64,000 nucleotides of DNA, taken from positions 1-64,000 of the forward strand of contig JAAAJB010000011.1 in NCBI GenBank assembly GCA_016098155.1, given 5' to 3'. The stretch comes from Actinomortierella ambigua. Lineage: Eukaryota; Mortierellomycota; Mortierellomycetes; Mortierellales; Mortierellaceae. Each line of letters begins with the position of its first letter. Position 1 is the first letter of the stretch. The position numbers and the translations under genes were made by a program. Of this stretch, positions 22,086 to 34,853 are shown piece by piece. The notes under the pieces are model-generated. The model saw only the letters and a program-made list of their open reading frames with translations. It had not been told where the DNA came from and ran no database searches.

Positions 22086-23462
22086 CTAAGCAGTAGCAGG
22101 GGGGTTCAAAGGCGCGCTGCTGCTGAGGCTGTTGCGATTATCGGCCGAGGTCGCAAACTCTGGGTTCGTGCGGACCACGGTCGTTTTGTTCTTCTTGAAG
22201 GGGTTCCAGCTCTTCTTCTCGGTGTAGACGACGTTCTGGTCGGCGACGCCATTGGGTCCAAAGACAACGCCGTTGTCGTAGTTGCCCTGGTAAGCCGAAG
22301 GCTGTGCAGCACCTTGGTTGACATTATGATTGGGGCGACCAAAGACCGTCCAACCATTGTCATGGTATGGATTGCGGTTCTGGTTGAGCAGCAGACGGCG
22401 ACGGCGGTCCCACGAGATGGTCTGGAGCAGAAAACCAAAGAGCATCAGGCCACCGACGAGACCCAACATGATGTACAGGTTGGTCGTGAGGTGGTAGGGC
22501 ACATTGGCGTTGTGGGTCCAAAACTTGTGGATCGCATCGTTGAAGCCCGAGCGGGCCATCAAGTCAAGACCGGAAATGGTCAAATATGCGCCTAATTTTT
22601 TTTCCAGACATGAGAAAAGTGGGATTGAGTTTTTTTAGTGTGGGATTTTTTTTCCTCAAGGCTTCATTTCATGTTCAACAAAGACCAAAAAAAAAAAAAA
22701 GCGTAAAGACTTTCAAAACCTTACCAACAACAGCGGTAGCGGGAATGAGCACACGACGGCCGAAGAGAAGGCCAATGAGCATGCCCAAGGCCGAGGCGCC
22801 CACCATGAGGCCAATACGTCCGCCCCAGTTATGGATGAGGCCTTCGCTGCGCCAGCCCAAGATGTACAAGGCAATGACGAGGCCAGCGAGGCCGCCCAGG
22901 ATGGCGATGGTGAATCGATGGAGCAACCAGCAAAAGAAGCCAAGAACAAGGCCGCCGGCAATGCATCCAAAGACAAAGATGATGGCGCTGTAGTTCCAAC
23001 CTTGCTTGGGCTGAACATTGTACAGGATCGAGTAGACAATGATGACACCAGCAATGAAGCCGGAAAGGAACATGGTGAATCGAAAGTGCCGCCAGCCACG
23101 GAAGCACAGTACCAAACCCACTGTCATCAACACGACACCAGCGATGATCCGTTGCCATGTCAAGGGATAGGCTCGACCGGTCGCGAGCAGCTCATCTACA
23201 TCCCCAAGTTTTTTTTTTTGCATATTTGTTTTGTTTTGTTTGTTAGTTTGTTAGTTTGTTAGTTGAGAATTTTTTTTCCCTTTCCTTTCTTTCTCTGCTC
23301 AATTTGGTCGTTACCAAAGCTTGGAGTTGGGGTGGGACCGACAGCTGGGTTAGAAGTTGGAGAGGGCTGCGCCTTGGCGGCGATTGGCAAGAACGCCATC
23401 ACAAGAAGGAAGGCGAAGCCCATGGCCTGGTTGGCCAATGAGCGCTGACTGGAGGAACCCAT
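22086..23462 (-). CDS. TM7SF3/TMEM198-type (DUF4203) membrane protein
   Basis: Three exons (23462-23315, 23195-22725, 22591-22086) join in phase 1 at both junctions to 374 residues. Residues 1-32 are a signal peptide ending in an Ala-rich AAKAQP region. A short Pro/Thr spacer follows, then a run of seven or so hydrophobic segments rich in Gly: RIIAGVVLMTVGLVLCF, FTMFLSGFIAGVIIVYSIL, AIIFVFGCIAGGLVLGFF, and so on. This glycine-patterned array is typical of the TM7S3_TM198 domain. The last helix (YIMLGLVGGLMLFGFLLQ) is followed by an Asn/Pro-rich cytosolic or lumenal tail. The function of the fungal members is not established. The ATG at 23462 is preferred because it opens the signal peptide. 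Confidence 0.85.
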
Positions 23463-25339
23463 CAAGGCCTACAAATACAACGAGCGGAAACTTTGGGGAC
23501 AGGGAGCGAGATAAAGAAGAGCGAGGTAGAGAGAGAAAGTGAAAGAGAGTAAGAGATAGAGAGAGAAGGGAAGTATCGCCAGCAAGTAGCCAAAGTTTGA
23601 AGTTTGGAAGACGGAGAAGCGATGGATGGGAAAGAAAAAGAGGAGTGCCAGGTTTTCCTGAGGGATTCGTCTCGTGTTTAAAGGGTGAGCAGGGTATCCT
23701 GTAAGCGTCGTGGATCCTGGGTCACACACAGCCGGGCATGCCTACGAGTCAGCAGGGCTCTCTCTCTATTTTTTTTTCTGCGTCTTCGACGAACAAGCCG
23801 ACATTGAAGGCATGAAGGTTGGGTGCGGACAAGAGGGCAAGACGCGTCGCAAAATTTTTTCCCCTTTCGAGCCATTCTCTGCGCTATGTTTCGGCTGGAA
23901 GGAAAGGACCACCCACCCACCCATGCCCAGCCCTGCATCTCCCCCCCTCCAAATTCCCTATCCTCCTCAATCGCGTTTGTGCAAGCACCACCACCACCAC
24001 GATCCAAAGGTTGGAATAAAATGATTTGCTAGGAGGCAAAAAGAGAGAGAAAAAAAACAGTAGGTAAGCGTGGCACAGGAAAAGGAACTCACATGTGAAG
24101 CATGGGTGGATGGAGCAGTGCACCCAACAGAACCCGAGCAAACGGATCCTCCTCAGCTGGCATGGTGGCATTTCGCCCCTCCCCTCTCCGCCCGCCCTCC
24201 CCTTCTCTCCCCCTTCTGCTGCTGGCCCCCCCTTTGGTTCCCCTCCTCTCCCCTGGTCCCGCCCCTTCTCCGTCTTCTCCTCACTCCTTCCGTGTCCGTC
24301 TTCTCTCTCCACCCCCACCCCCTCTCTTTCTTTCAAGCTGTCTCTCACCTGCACATGACACATGCGGACACATTCTCTCCCTGGCTCCCTTTATTTTTTT
24401 CCCCTGTCCTATCACCCTGTGTGAAGGCCGTGAATGTACCACCGTTTTCGTCCTTCATACCAATGAATAGGTATCGGGGTGGAGGTTGGGGTGGATGGCA
24501 GGGAGATGTATGCAGCACCTCTCTGAATCGCCATTGGGCAATTTAGGAGAAGGCAGGCGGGCAGATAGGCAGGCAGGCAGGCAGGCAGGCAGGCATGCAG
24601 TCAGCAAGGAGACACTGCGCATGTACATCCCAAGGAGCCGTTAGCCTTTTCTCTTTCTTTGTTTCTTTGTTTCTTACTTACTTTCTCTCATCCTTCCTTC
24701 CTTCCTTTCTTTTATTCCTCCCTTCCTTCTCCCATGCCGGACCCATTTCCTGGTCCGGGTTGAAGCAAGTAAGGCGAAATCACAAACCTCGCTCCAAACG
24801 CGATTGGCTGGGACTAGGAAATGGAAGAAGAAGAAGAAAAAAAAGTGGTTGGATGGTGGGAGATTGAGAGTGTTTGTGTTTCCATATAGTACACTCACAC
24901 ACACACCTCACAGCAACACACTTTCACACTTTTTTTTTTTTTTTTTGTTTGTCTCCATTGACATTGGCACTGTGCATCATTCCATCCCTCGTACATTCAT
25001 TAGCACTCTAAAGGAAATCACTTTGACTTTGGTGGAGAGAGAAAAAAGAGCAAAAAGAAAGACTCGAGGGTACGGCTACACGAACAAACAAGGTTTTTTT
25101 TCTTTCCCCTCTTCCTCATTCTTCAATATCGTCGGACAGCAGCAACAACTGCACACGACCTCTCTCTCCCTCCCCCACTTGCACTTTCTCTCTCTTTCCC
25201 TCCGGGTCTGTGCACCCAACTGCCACCAACACACCGAACCTTTCCCCCCCCCTGTTACTTGATAGAGAAACCAAACACAGCAACTGCAGCTGCAGAGCAG
25301 CATTACCAACCGATCGACAGCCTGACTACCTCAACACAT
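23463..25339. promoter_or_regulatory. Long divergent upstream region with CT-rich and tetranucleotide repeats
   Basis: This 1.9-kb spacer lies between the DUF4203 gene and the tectonin gene, which point away from each other. It has extended polypyrimidine DNA (24180-24340), an (AGGC)n run, a T-run (about 24929-24946) and a CT-rich leader before the tectonin start. The frames here are low-complexity and not supported as genes. Confidence 0.5.
24567..24594. repeat. (AGGC)n tetranucleotide repeat
   Basis: About seven tandem AGGC units lie in the divergent spacer. Confidence 0.9.
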
Positions 25340-27093
25340 ATGGCAGCAGCACGCCAATGGCATTCAGTCCCTGGCCGTTTGCAGTCTGTCTCTGTGGCGA
25401 GCAGATCGCAGATCTGGGGCATTACTCTTGATTACCAGCTGTGCAAGTTCAACCCTGCCACGCGCAAGTGGCAGCTGGTCTCTGTTCTACCCGAGGCTGT
25501 GAACAATACTCGCTACTCCTCTTCGACCTCGTCCTCTGTCACTTCTTCGTCAAGGCCATCGTCCTTTGGACGGACGCGGTCGTCGTTTCAAACAAGCGAT
25601 CAGTTTCGAGCGCAACAGCAAAGTCAGGATGCCAGCATTGATCCCGACTGTGAGACGACGATCCAAATCGCTGCCGGATCAGACGGGACTGTGGTGCGGC
25701 TCGACCAGACTCGGCGAGCATGGTTCTTGATTGCCCCCAACGGTACCGTTGACTTTGAAAAGGATGTCATCTGGATCGACCTCGAGCACTTTTGGATTTG
25801 TGTCAGGTATCTGTTAACATGGCTGCTGTTATTCTATTCTTCTATTTTATTCCATTCTGGATTGTTTACTTCAAGTCATCTGCTCATTTATCGAGCTTTT
25901 TCTTCTTTTTTTCACCGATTGAGGAACAACTCAAAACTCACTCCATTACACTTCACTTACTCACCGATGACCTCTCTTTCTTCCTTCTCCTTTGCTCCTT
26001 CCTTCCCCTTCCCTTTTTCCCCTTCCCCTTCCCCTCGCCCTTTTCTCTTCCTTGCTCTCCTTCTTTTGAAAAACAACAAAATCAACAACACACCGACAAC
26101 AAACATACCAATAGCGTGGCCTCCGTGTCACAGATCTGGGGTCTAACAGAGACGGGTGACATCTACCACGGATCGTCAGATCGATTCGTCGAGCTGGACT
26201 CGATCGTCGTGCCTGATAACGTGCGCCCGCAGTTCACACACATTTCTGCAGGGCAGGATAATGCCGTCATCGCCACAGATGGGCACACGGGAACGGCATT
26301 TCGGCTCTATACTGATGCATCGTCACCTATCTGGAGAGCACTTCCAGGAACTGGCTCTCGTGCAGGTCTACATCTCATCCAGTGCTGCCTCTCCAACCTC
26401 GATTACATTGTCGGCCTCGATGAGCGTGGACGCGTCCTGCAGCTGGTCAAAGACCAATGGGTCTGTCTAGAGGAAGCACGCGCCGGAAGAAGCAGAGGTG
26501 CCAACGCGTTTGTGAGTGTCGATGTGGGCAATGATGGGTACGTAGTCGCCGTCGACAAGGACGGCGACCTGTATGGCTGTCAGCTTGATGTTGGCCAGGG
26601 GAGCCTGTACCCTTCCTTTGCGGGGATCGAGTCGTGGTCACCGTCTTCTCGAGGCCTCCAGTCTGGGGAAAGCGAGGATGCACCCTATGCGACCTCTGCG
26701 ACAGCGATGCCGATTCAAATCCCGGGTGGTCCAAGGAGAAGGCGGACGTCTAGCACAAGCTATCAGCGACGGATGGAGGCTCTACCCACGCCCTCGATCA
26801 CGACCTCCCTGTTGCAGTCGCGCGACGCGGCGGTGGCGACGGCGGTGGCTTCTGCTTCGACTTTAACTCCTCTGATAGACGACCCGAGCGGCCCACAGCC
26901 GACTCCTGTTACTGCTGAACACTACATCTCGACTCCACAGACGACCACTTTACCACGGCCAAATAGAACGCAGAGGGCGGCGAAAGAATTATTTGAGGGC
27001 AGTCCACTCCCCCCGACTGCAAAACGTGCCACCTCCTATTCTTCCACGCCAACACATCTTTCTTCCACTGCCACCAGTACTACCACCTCCATT

Positions 27094-27125
<32 letters not shown>

Positions 27126-30114
27126 GACGGCCACCAGTATGTCTTCTTCCCTCACATCCAGCCTCCCACGCGGCCCGCGGCCTATTCGGACAGTTTCCCA
27201 GTCGAGTCAAGCCAGTTACGCCAGCGACTTTGGCCATGGCTTGAGTCGGCAAGGGTCTTCCGCAGCCCTTGCAGCGGCGACAGCAACACTGGCAGCGGCA
27301 CGGTCTGGCTCCACCTCACCGGCCTTTGGAGCCTCCCCGGCGGCGGCGGCGGCGGCGGCGACGTCGGTGACCCACCCAACTATCAATACATCTCCTCTAC
27401 GCATCAAGACCAAGCTTGGTTTTCTTCGGGACACTGACACAAGCATGAGTAGCAAGGCGGAGGGTAGCGAGGCCACTTCACGGTCGAACCAACGGAGATC
27501 CAACAATAGCGAAGGTATGAGCAACTTTTCGCCAGCAGGGTACTTTTCGCCCCACTACAGTTCGGACGACCTGGCCACGCCGTCCCCTTTCCCAGGGCAG
27601 GAGGAGGTTTTGCCCATGCAGCAGTATCAGCAACGGCAGCAGCAGCAGCAACAGCAACAGCAACAACAGCAGCAACAGCAACAGTATGAGAGCCTTCTCA
27701 CATCGCAATCGTACAACGCGGACAACTACTCGGCCACATCTCCACGGTTAAACTCTTTTGCCAAGGTGCCTCTGATGCAGGGCAATCAAGGGCCGCCCAC
27801 ACTGGACCACCCGCATCCCGGTAGCCCGTTTGCCACTAGCCTTCATTCTATGTGGCCCCCTGTTAACCGAGAAAAGGGTGAGATCGTCGGTGATCTTTTT
27901 CCGCAAGGTAAATCACACACAACAAACACACACACACACACACACACACAAACATGCACACATGGGCGTGTTACTGTTCGTTGTGCATATTCCCTCCTTA
28001 CATGGTTACTTCTCTATTTTCGACTTGTTTACTTGTCACACGCTAAATGGGTTTGTGCGCTTTCTTTTTTTTTTTTCCTCCGTACATTGTGGTGTGTAGT
28101 GTCAGAGCCGACAGGCCAACAACAGGCATTCGCATCACTGTACACAGCCCAGGACCCTTACATTCAAGCTTATCGGGCCGATCTTCCGCCCTCGCCAGTT
28201 AATGGTACGACATCACCGGCAATGACGAACGCAGGGCCCTGGGCGTTTACTGCCGGAGTTGCTGGAGGAGGATGGAATCAAAACTATGGAGACAACAAGT
28301 CTCAACAGCAGCACCAGCCTCAGTCTCCATCGTACGGTACTTCACCTTCTTTACCAAAGCCCAATGGATGGAGTTATCCGGTTGCTCCAAAACCTGTACC
28401 TCCACCTAAATCACCTTATAGGGCAGATGACAGTCATGGGGGGTCTTGGCATCAGCAGTTTCAGTCGCAACAGACCCAGCAGCTACATCAACACAAACAA
28501 GAGTCATCACAACTACCGCATCAGTACCAACAGCAACAGCAACAGCAACAACAGTATGGCAGTCGTGGAGAGGCCAACCACCCCACCCTAGAACCACAGT
28601 TTTCACCTCCACTCCCCTATCCGAATGCAGCGTTCCAACAAGACGGGTCGTCGCACCACCATAATCCTCAACATCGTCTGAGCCAAGCGTCGGCAGGGAC
28701 CGAGACAGACGACGCGTGGTTGAGTGAGCAGCGCGAGTACCTCAAGCTGACGAGCCTGCATACGCGGGACAGCCAACATGCACCGGCGCCGATCCAGTCC
28801 GAGTTTGTGCCGGCTGCGCAACAACAACAACAACAACAGCAGCAGCAGCAGCAACAGCAGCAACCAACAGCCGCGTCGTCTTACTACCCGTTCCAGCAAC
28901 AGTACAACCCATCCGCTTCGTCGTCCTCTTCGTCATCCTCGCTAGGGAAGCCCTATGCCGAGCTGACAACGACGACGACGACTGCTCCGACGATGCAAGC
29001 GCCACCGCTCACGCTGCAGCAACAAAAGAGCAAACCACATCTCAAACCACAGTTGTTGCTGCAGCAGCAGCAATATGTGCTACCATCCTCCTCTCAGCCT
29101 CAGCAACAGCAGTCACAGTCTCCACAGTCTCCACAGCCTCACACACCTACCCCAATCCGCCCATACCCCATCGCTGTCACCGCAGCAGCAGCAGCAGCAG
29201 CGGCAGCAGCGACCACGTCTTCAGGCAGTACGAAATCAGGCGGCACGAGCGATGATGACAAGACGGGCCATATCGGTCGCCCCTCGTACTCCTCCTCCCA
29301 TCTACAGCACTATCTGGACACGACCCTCAAGAACGAATACCCGCCGCCATCGTCGCCCTTGTCGCCTTCGAGCGGTCGACGCATCGGTGGTGGTATTGGT
29401 GGTGGTGGTAATGGTACTGGTGTTAGTGGTAATGGTAGCACGCCCTCGCCCCGTCCGAGCTCACCGGCAACGACGACGGCGGCGATGTCTGCCCATCCAT
29501 ATAGCTACTATACGAATAATGGGCATGCGATGGTTACGGCTGCTGCTGCTACAGGGGGAGCAGTAGGAAGTTGGGGTCGTAGTACAGCAGCTTCAACAAC
29601 ACCCCCGATCCATCGCGGCTTGTCGCCCTCGCCGGCTTCGGCGACAGGGTCTGGATCAGTGTCGGTAGGAGGAGGAGGGGCAGGGGCAGGGGCAGGAGGA
29701 GGGACGTGGACGCCACCAACGACAGGCACGGCCACGCCGACGGGGTCGAGCACCGAGCCATTGACGGGAATGACTGCCACCACCACTACCACCAACACCG
29801 CAACAACATCGGGAGCAGCAACCATGGCATCAACATCATCAACAACACCAACAGGCTTGGAAGGAGCGGGGCAGACAAACACAGCCTCTATCAGTACCAA
29901 CACCGATGCCAACACTCTCATCAACGCCTACGCGACGGCGCCGACGGCAGCAGCAGCAGCAGCCGTTGCTGCCATGTCGACGCCTCGTCGACAGAGCGGG
30001 ATCCAGGGCGAGGATGAACAGGGCCGGTGGATCGAGCCTCCGACGGGATCGAATCCTCGCGTCTCACAATGGGATCCTGATCACCACAAGTCAAAGTGTT
30101 GTATGATCCTTTGA
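25340..30114 (+). CDS. Tectonin-repeat protein with long disordered region and C-terminal CaaX box
   Basis: Three exons (25340-25806, 26115-27907, 28100-30114) give 1424 residues. The first 400 residues carry tectonin (TECPR)-type beta-propeller blades: WHSVPGRLQSVSVASRSQIWG, VASVSQIWGLTETGDIYHG, FTHISAGQDNAVIATDG, and FVSVDVGNDGYVVAVDKDGDLYG. The remaining thousand or so residues are low-complexity: Gln tracts near 664-680 and 993-1008, Ala, Gly, Thr and Asn runs, and Pro-rich segments. The last four residues are CMIL, preceded by KSKC. This is a CaaX box whose final Leu favours geranylgeranylation, and the upstream Cys and Lys residues could be acylated or aid membrane binding. The combination suggests a membrane-tethered propeller scaffold; the partner is unknown. 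Intron 2 (192 bp, CA-rich) is a multiple of three without stops, so retention would not shift the frame. Confidence 0.85.
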
Positions 30115-30373
30115 GAACAAACGAAAGAAAAGAAAAAAGAAAAAAACAAGAATAATAAGAGTAAAAAAAAATAATAAAAGATATTTCTACTCGTAATTTA
30201 CTCCGTGGACCATACAAAATCCTGTAGATATTTTTTCACATAAAAAAAAAGCACTTTCATTGTGTGTATCAGGGCAAAGAATGCAAGGTGGGATAAGGGG
30301 GTGATTGCAACATAGTTTACAAAAAAAAAGTTTTGGGAAATGGAGGGGGAGGGGGGGTTTTCTTCTTGTTTGT
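30115..30373. other. Convergent 3' flanks
   Basis: This short A-rich spacer lies between the tectonin and ZIP genes. Several AATAA-like strings near 30150-30180 could serve polyadenylation. Confidence 0.5.
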
Positions 30374-31828
30374 CTACTCGTTCAGCGCAATCACAATCAT
30401 CATACCGACACCAACGGCCATCGCCAAAATCTCCGACGCAAACTGGCGAGCATCCTTGGCCAGACGCCCCGTGACAGTGAGCAGTTCAGGGATGACACCG
30501 ACGGTGGCAATGTACAAGAAACCACCGGCCGTGAAGGGGATGACCAGCTCACCAGCCCGCATCTCAATGCTCTTGAACCCAAACAGGGCCAACGGCTCAT
30601 CTTCCGCCGCCGATCCCTCACTGGCCTTGCTCATCTCCTCGATCGCAATACCGGCCAACGTACCCAGGAACGCGCCAATGGCGGTGATGAACTGGGACAT
30701 CATGGCCTTGGATCGCGGGAATCCTGACTGGATCAAGATCGCATAGTCGCCAACCTCGTGCGGGATCTCGTGGAAGAAGACGGCGACGGTCGTGGTGGCG
30801 CCGATCGCGGGCGATGTGTAGAAGGAGGCCGCCATGGCGAGACCGTCCGTAAAGTTGTGTGTCGCATCGGCAATCAGGTTCAGGTAGGCCGACAACTTGA
30901 TGCCCTTGGTGGGTTGTTGTGGTTGCTTCTCCTCAGACTTTGCGTTGGTAGAGTCCTTGACATCCTTGTCGCCCTTCTTGCGCTGGCGCAGACCCGAGTC
31001 TTTGTCGTTCTTGCCCTTCTTGCTGTGATCATCATCGTGATGGTGATGGTGCTGATCGTCCTCGCTGTCAACCTTATGATCGTGACCATGGCTATGGCTA
31101 TGACCACCCTCGCCTCCGCTGAGGACGCGCATGACCTTGTCGATGCAGAAGAAGATGAAGAAGCCGATAAAGATGCTGAATCCAACGACAATGTTCTTGA
31201 CCTCATCGACGATCAACAGATCGCCGCCGTGAACCTCGCCCAGGAACGCGTGGGGCAACAGATGCAAAAAGACATCGCCCAACAGACCACCGACTGCAAA
31301 CGCGACCAAGGTGTTGAGCGACTCAGGACGGATGTTGGGCGGGACAAAGTACAACAACAGGTTCGGGATGATCGAGATGTATGTTGTGCCCAGGAGCGAG
31401 TTGACCATGGGCGAACCGGGGAACAAGAAAGCAAAGACGGCTTTCATCGTGCTGCTGCTGCTTTTACCCTCGTGATGATGAGCGTGGCCTCCATGGTTGC
31501 TCTCGTCGTCGTCGTCGTCGCCCTCCCACAGACCGTCCTCGGGGAAGGGGAAGGGCTGCATGTGAAGATCGCCTGGCGGCTTGGAGCCGTCCTTGGCCTG
31601 TTGGACAGGTGCCTCCTTCTTTGCCTTGGCAGCGGCAGCAGCAGCGGCGGCAGCGGCGTGGGGGCACTCGCTCGCCTTGGCCGGGTCGGCATTGGCGTGG
31701 ATATGATCGTTAGGCACGGCGACCTTGTGGCCCTTGGCGCCTCCGTGGGCATTGGAGGTGGCAATGAGACCGAGGGCCAGGGTGGCCATCAGCAGCATGG
31801 CCAACTTTGATCGCGTCAAGCGAGCCAT
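30374..31828 (-). CDS. ZIP-family zinc transporter, SLC39A7/KE4-like
   Basis: A single exon encodes 484 residues from the ATG at 31828. A signal peptide (about 1-28) precedes a His/Asp-containing lumenal region with an Ala run and a DDDDDE stretch. Transmembrane segments follow, e.g. LLLYFVPPNIRPESLNTLVAFAVGG and IVVGFSIFIGFFIFFC. A long His-rich loop (SHSHGHDHK, HHHHHDDDHSK) joins them to the signature helices HNFTDGLAMAASF and HEIPHEVGDYAILIQSGF, which carry the His/Asp/Glu metal site of the LIV-1 subfamily. Members move Zn from the ER or Golgi lumen into the cytosol. The spacing to the convergent tectonin gene is only 259 bp. The start is preferred over upstream in-frame codons because it opens the signal peptide. 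Confidence 0.93.
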   Translation of the reverse strand: MARLTRSKLAMLLMATLALGLIATSNAHGGAKGHKVAVPNDHIHANADPAKASECPHAAAAAAAAAAKAKKEAPVQQAKDGSKPPGDLHMQPFPFPEDGLWEGDDDDDESNHGGHAHHHEGKSSSSTMKAVFAFLFPGSPMVNSLLGTTYISIIPNLLLYFVPPNIRPESLNTLVAFAVGGLLGDVFLHLLPHAFLGEVHGGDLLIVDEVKNIVVGFSIFIGFFIFFCIDKVMRVLSGGEGGHSHSHGHDHKVDSEDDQHHHHHDDDHSKKGKNDKDSGLRQRKKGDKDVKDSTNAKSEEKQPQQPTKGIKLSAYLNLIADATHNFTDGLAMAASFYTSPAIGATTTVAVFFHEIPHEVGDYAILIQSGFPRSKAMMSQFITAIGAFLGTLAGIAIEEMSKASEGSAAEDEPLALFGFKSIEMRAGELVIPFTAGGFLYIATVGVIPELLTVTGRLAKDARQFASEILAMAVGVGMMIVIALNE

Positions 31829-32444
31829 GATGGATGGAGAGAGGAGGAAGGGGGGATGTGGGAGGTGCGGAGGGGAAGGGGAGGTGAGGGAGAAATGGAG
31901 TTGATGAGAGAGCGAAAGAGAAAGGGAGAAGGAGGAGTGGGAAAAGAAAAAGTAGAAGTTAAAAAAGACGGTGGATTTTGCGTGTTGAATAATATAGGGG
32001 CAGGTCTGTGAGCAACGCATAATTACATGGCTGGCTCTGGTTGGAGGCTCAGGCTGGGGGAGGGGTGGTACATGTCGCATACCGAGATAGTCGACGATGA
32101 ACGAGTTGTGGGTCGATTCCCTCCTCCTTCACCCTGCGGCCATCGATATGTGGGGGCTAGACACGCCGTCTGCAATTCATCTCTCTTTTCCTTTCGGCGA
32201 GAACGGTAGAGGAAAGGAGCAAGCAAGCAAGCAAAGCAACGGTCCATCTTCATTGGGGGGATAGACAGGGACCATCAGCGCGGTGCCACGACAGATTTCA
32301 GTCAGATCTTACGTCTAATTTCAGACACGCAGGTTTACATGGGCTGGTGGCTTTGATCTCCGCTCTTCTTCACCTTGAACGTGTGCAGACGTGTGTGTGT
32401 GCACAGGCTGATCAGATCCCGCGTCGCTGACACTCTTCCTCACC
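31829..32444. promoter_or_regulatory. Divergent upstream region of ZIP transporter and CWC27
   Basis: This 616-bp region lies between two outward-facing start codons. Purine-rich DNA (the ZIP 5' leader is CT-rich on its own strand) covers 31829-31960. No specific factor site is recognised. Confidence 0.5.
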
Positions 32445-34853
32445 ATGAGTAACATCTACCTGCTCGAGCCACACACCAGGTACAAATCCCCTCATCCCAA
32501 CTCACTCCATCCATCCATCACGGGTGCCCTGAAAAACCATACTCCTCGCTAATGCATGAAACCTCTCTTCCTTGTACCTCTCCTTTTACTCACCTTTTTT
32601 AGTGGCAAGGTGGTGCTGCACACCACCCAAGGCGATATTGAAGTCGAGCTATGGCCGAAGGAGGCCCCCAAGGCCTGTCGCAACTTTGTTCAGCTTTGCA
32701 TGGAGGGCTACTACGACAACACCATCTTCCACCGCATCGTGGCAGGATTTATTATCCAGGGAGGCGATCCCGAAGGCACGGGCATGGGCGGCGAATCTAT
32801 CTATGGCAAGCCCTTCCAGGACGAATTTCACACTCGTTTGCGCTTTGTCCGCCGTGGCCTTGTAGCCATGGCCAACCCTGGAACACCACACGATAACAGG
32901 AGCCAGTTCTTCATCACGCTGGACGCGACACCAGAGCTGCAAAACAAGCATACCATCTTTGGCAAGGTACACAAAAAAGTCGCGAAGAATACGAAAAGAG
33001 AGAGAGAGGAGAGAAAAAAAAAACCAATAACAACAGCACAACGGGACTCTATTCTGATCAGTTCGTCTATTTCTTTTTCTTTTTCTTTTCTTAAACTCGT
33101 GCTAGATCATGGGCGACACCATCTACAACGTGCTCAAGATTGGAGGTCTGGAAGTGGATGCGGATGAACGACCGCTCTACCCACCCAAAATCACAGGATG
33201 TACAATCGTTGTCAACCCCTTTGACGACATTATCCCTCGGATATCGAGAGCGGAGCAGGAGGCTGCGCGTCAACGGGAATTAGCAGAAGCCAAAGGACCT
33301 ACGACGGCGAAACCAAAGAAGATGAAGAAGTAAGGGATAAAAAAAAAGGCTTGAGAATGATCTGTATCACAACGTTGAAGAGGAACCGATCAGAGAAAAG
33401 AGTGATGCTAACGTAGGATGCCTACACTCTCATGGTATTAAACTTTTTTTTCTATCTTTCTAGAAATGCTGCATTGTTGTCATTTGGTGATGATGCCCCA
33501 GAGGAGGATGACAAAGAAGCACTCCCAATCCGCAAGGTTGGAAGCAGTCATGACGCGCTCGATGATGATCCTGCTCTCAGCAAGGAAAAGTTGTCTCTGA
33601 CGACGGAGAAGGAGTCCAAGACTTTACGCAATGATGATAATGATGATCGGGACCAAGATCGTGAGGAACGCGACAGCAAGCGGAGGCGGACAGAACGCGA
33701 TGGCGATCGCAGCAGCAGCAGTAGCAAACGCGAGGAGAAGCGCAAGCAGGACGATGACAACGACGAGAGCTATAATGATTTTGACCGCCGGATGCGAGAG
33801 CAGGTTCGCGAGCGGATGGAGGCTCTGAAGCGAAAGACGGCAGGACCGTCGTCGTCGTCGTCGTCATCGTCATCTGCAACGTCGTCAGCGGCGCCATTGC
33901 CTACTTCTACCGCTACCACCACTACCACCACGACGGTCACGGCGGCTCGTGAGCAGCAGAGGCAAGAGATTGAGAAGCTGGAGAGCGACGTCCGGAAGAT
34001 GCACGGGATGGGCGCAGAAGCTGAGGCCGAGCAACAAAAGAAGAAGCGCGATGCCAAAAAGAGCAACATGTCGTCGCTGTTGGATCTGGAGCGAGGAAAG
34101 TACAAGACTCGAGGCGATCAAGGTGCTGACAAGAAGCGGTCATCCAAGAAAGCAGCAGGCAAGGCAGATGCCGATCTTTTAGCCAAGCTGGCCGCGTTTG
34201 AGAGCAAGCTGCGCGGGTCCTCGTCATTCTCTTCATCTGCTGCCACCGAGGAAGGTGACGCGTCTGAACATACCACCACCACCTCAAAGAAAAAGAAGGA
34301 AGATGGAAAGCCATGTGAGCTTCATGGCATCCTCGGATGCGAGTCTTGTCAAGACAGCGTAGGAAAGGCTATGAAGAAGCAGCGGCGTAAGGAGGCACGT
34401 CTGGCAGGAGAGACGCTTGAAGGCGACGAGGCCATCTCGAATGATGATGATGACGACGACGATGATGATCAGGGCTGGATGTCTCACAAACTCGTTTTTG
34501 AAAAGGATCCGTCCAAGGATGGTCGAAAGGGAGGTCGGAGCGACAACCTGGACGACTATGTCGTTATTGACCCACTCGATAAGGCAGCGGATACCAATGC
34601 CACCCTTGCAAAGCAAAAAAAGGAGTATCAAAGTCGCAAGAATGCATCCGGTTTCGATACGACACATCAGGACCGGCAACGGTCTGACTATCGGGGAGGC
34701 GAGCGGGAACGAAGTGGATATGGTGGTGGTAGTGGCAGTGGTAGCGGCAGCGGGCGAGATTATAGAGATCGAGACCGCCAAGATCGTGGTTACGATCGGG
34801 ACCGTGGTCGCCACCAAAGCAACTACCACGGCTCGCGGTCAAATCGCCGGTAG
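32445..34853 (+). CDS. CWC27: Spliceosome-associated cyclophilin CWC27
   Basis: Four exons (32445-32479, 32603-32966, 33106-33329, 33464-34853) give 670 residues. The N-terminus MSNIYLLEPHTSGKVVLHTT and the cyclophilin domain (about 12-175) match CWC27: KEAPKACRNFVQLC, FHRIVAGFIIQGGD, GLVAMANPGTPHDNRSQFF. At the place of the catalytic-pocket Trp of cyclophilin A there is Glu (TPELQNKHTIFGK), as in human CWC27, so peptidyl-prolyl isomerase activity is probably low. NPFDDIIPR and LLSFGDDAPEEDD follow, then a highly charged DR/DE-rich region, a coiled segment, CELHGILGCESCQ, and the GWMSHKLVF motif seen in CWC27 C-termini. An RD/RG/GS-rich tail ends the protein. The family joins activated spliceosomes with CWC22. 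Confidence 0.95.

Noticed and set aside
27639..27684. CAG/CAA repeat as a mobile or regulatory repeat
   Set aside because: It lies in frame in the tectonin gene and encodes a Gln tract with mixed codons, so it is an ordinary coding repeat.
30758..31810. 350-residue plus-strand frame
   Set aside because: It is the antisense shadow of the ZIP transporter.
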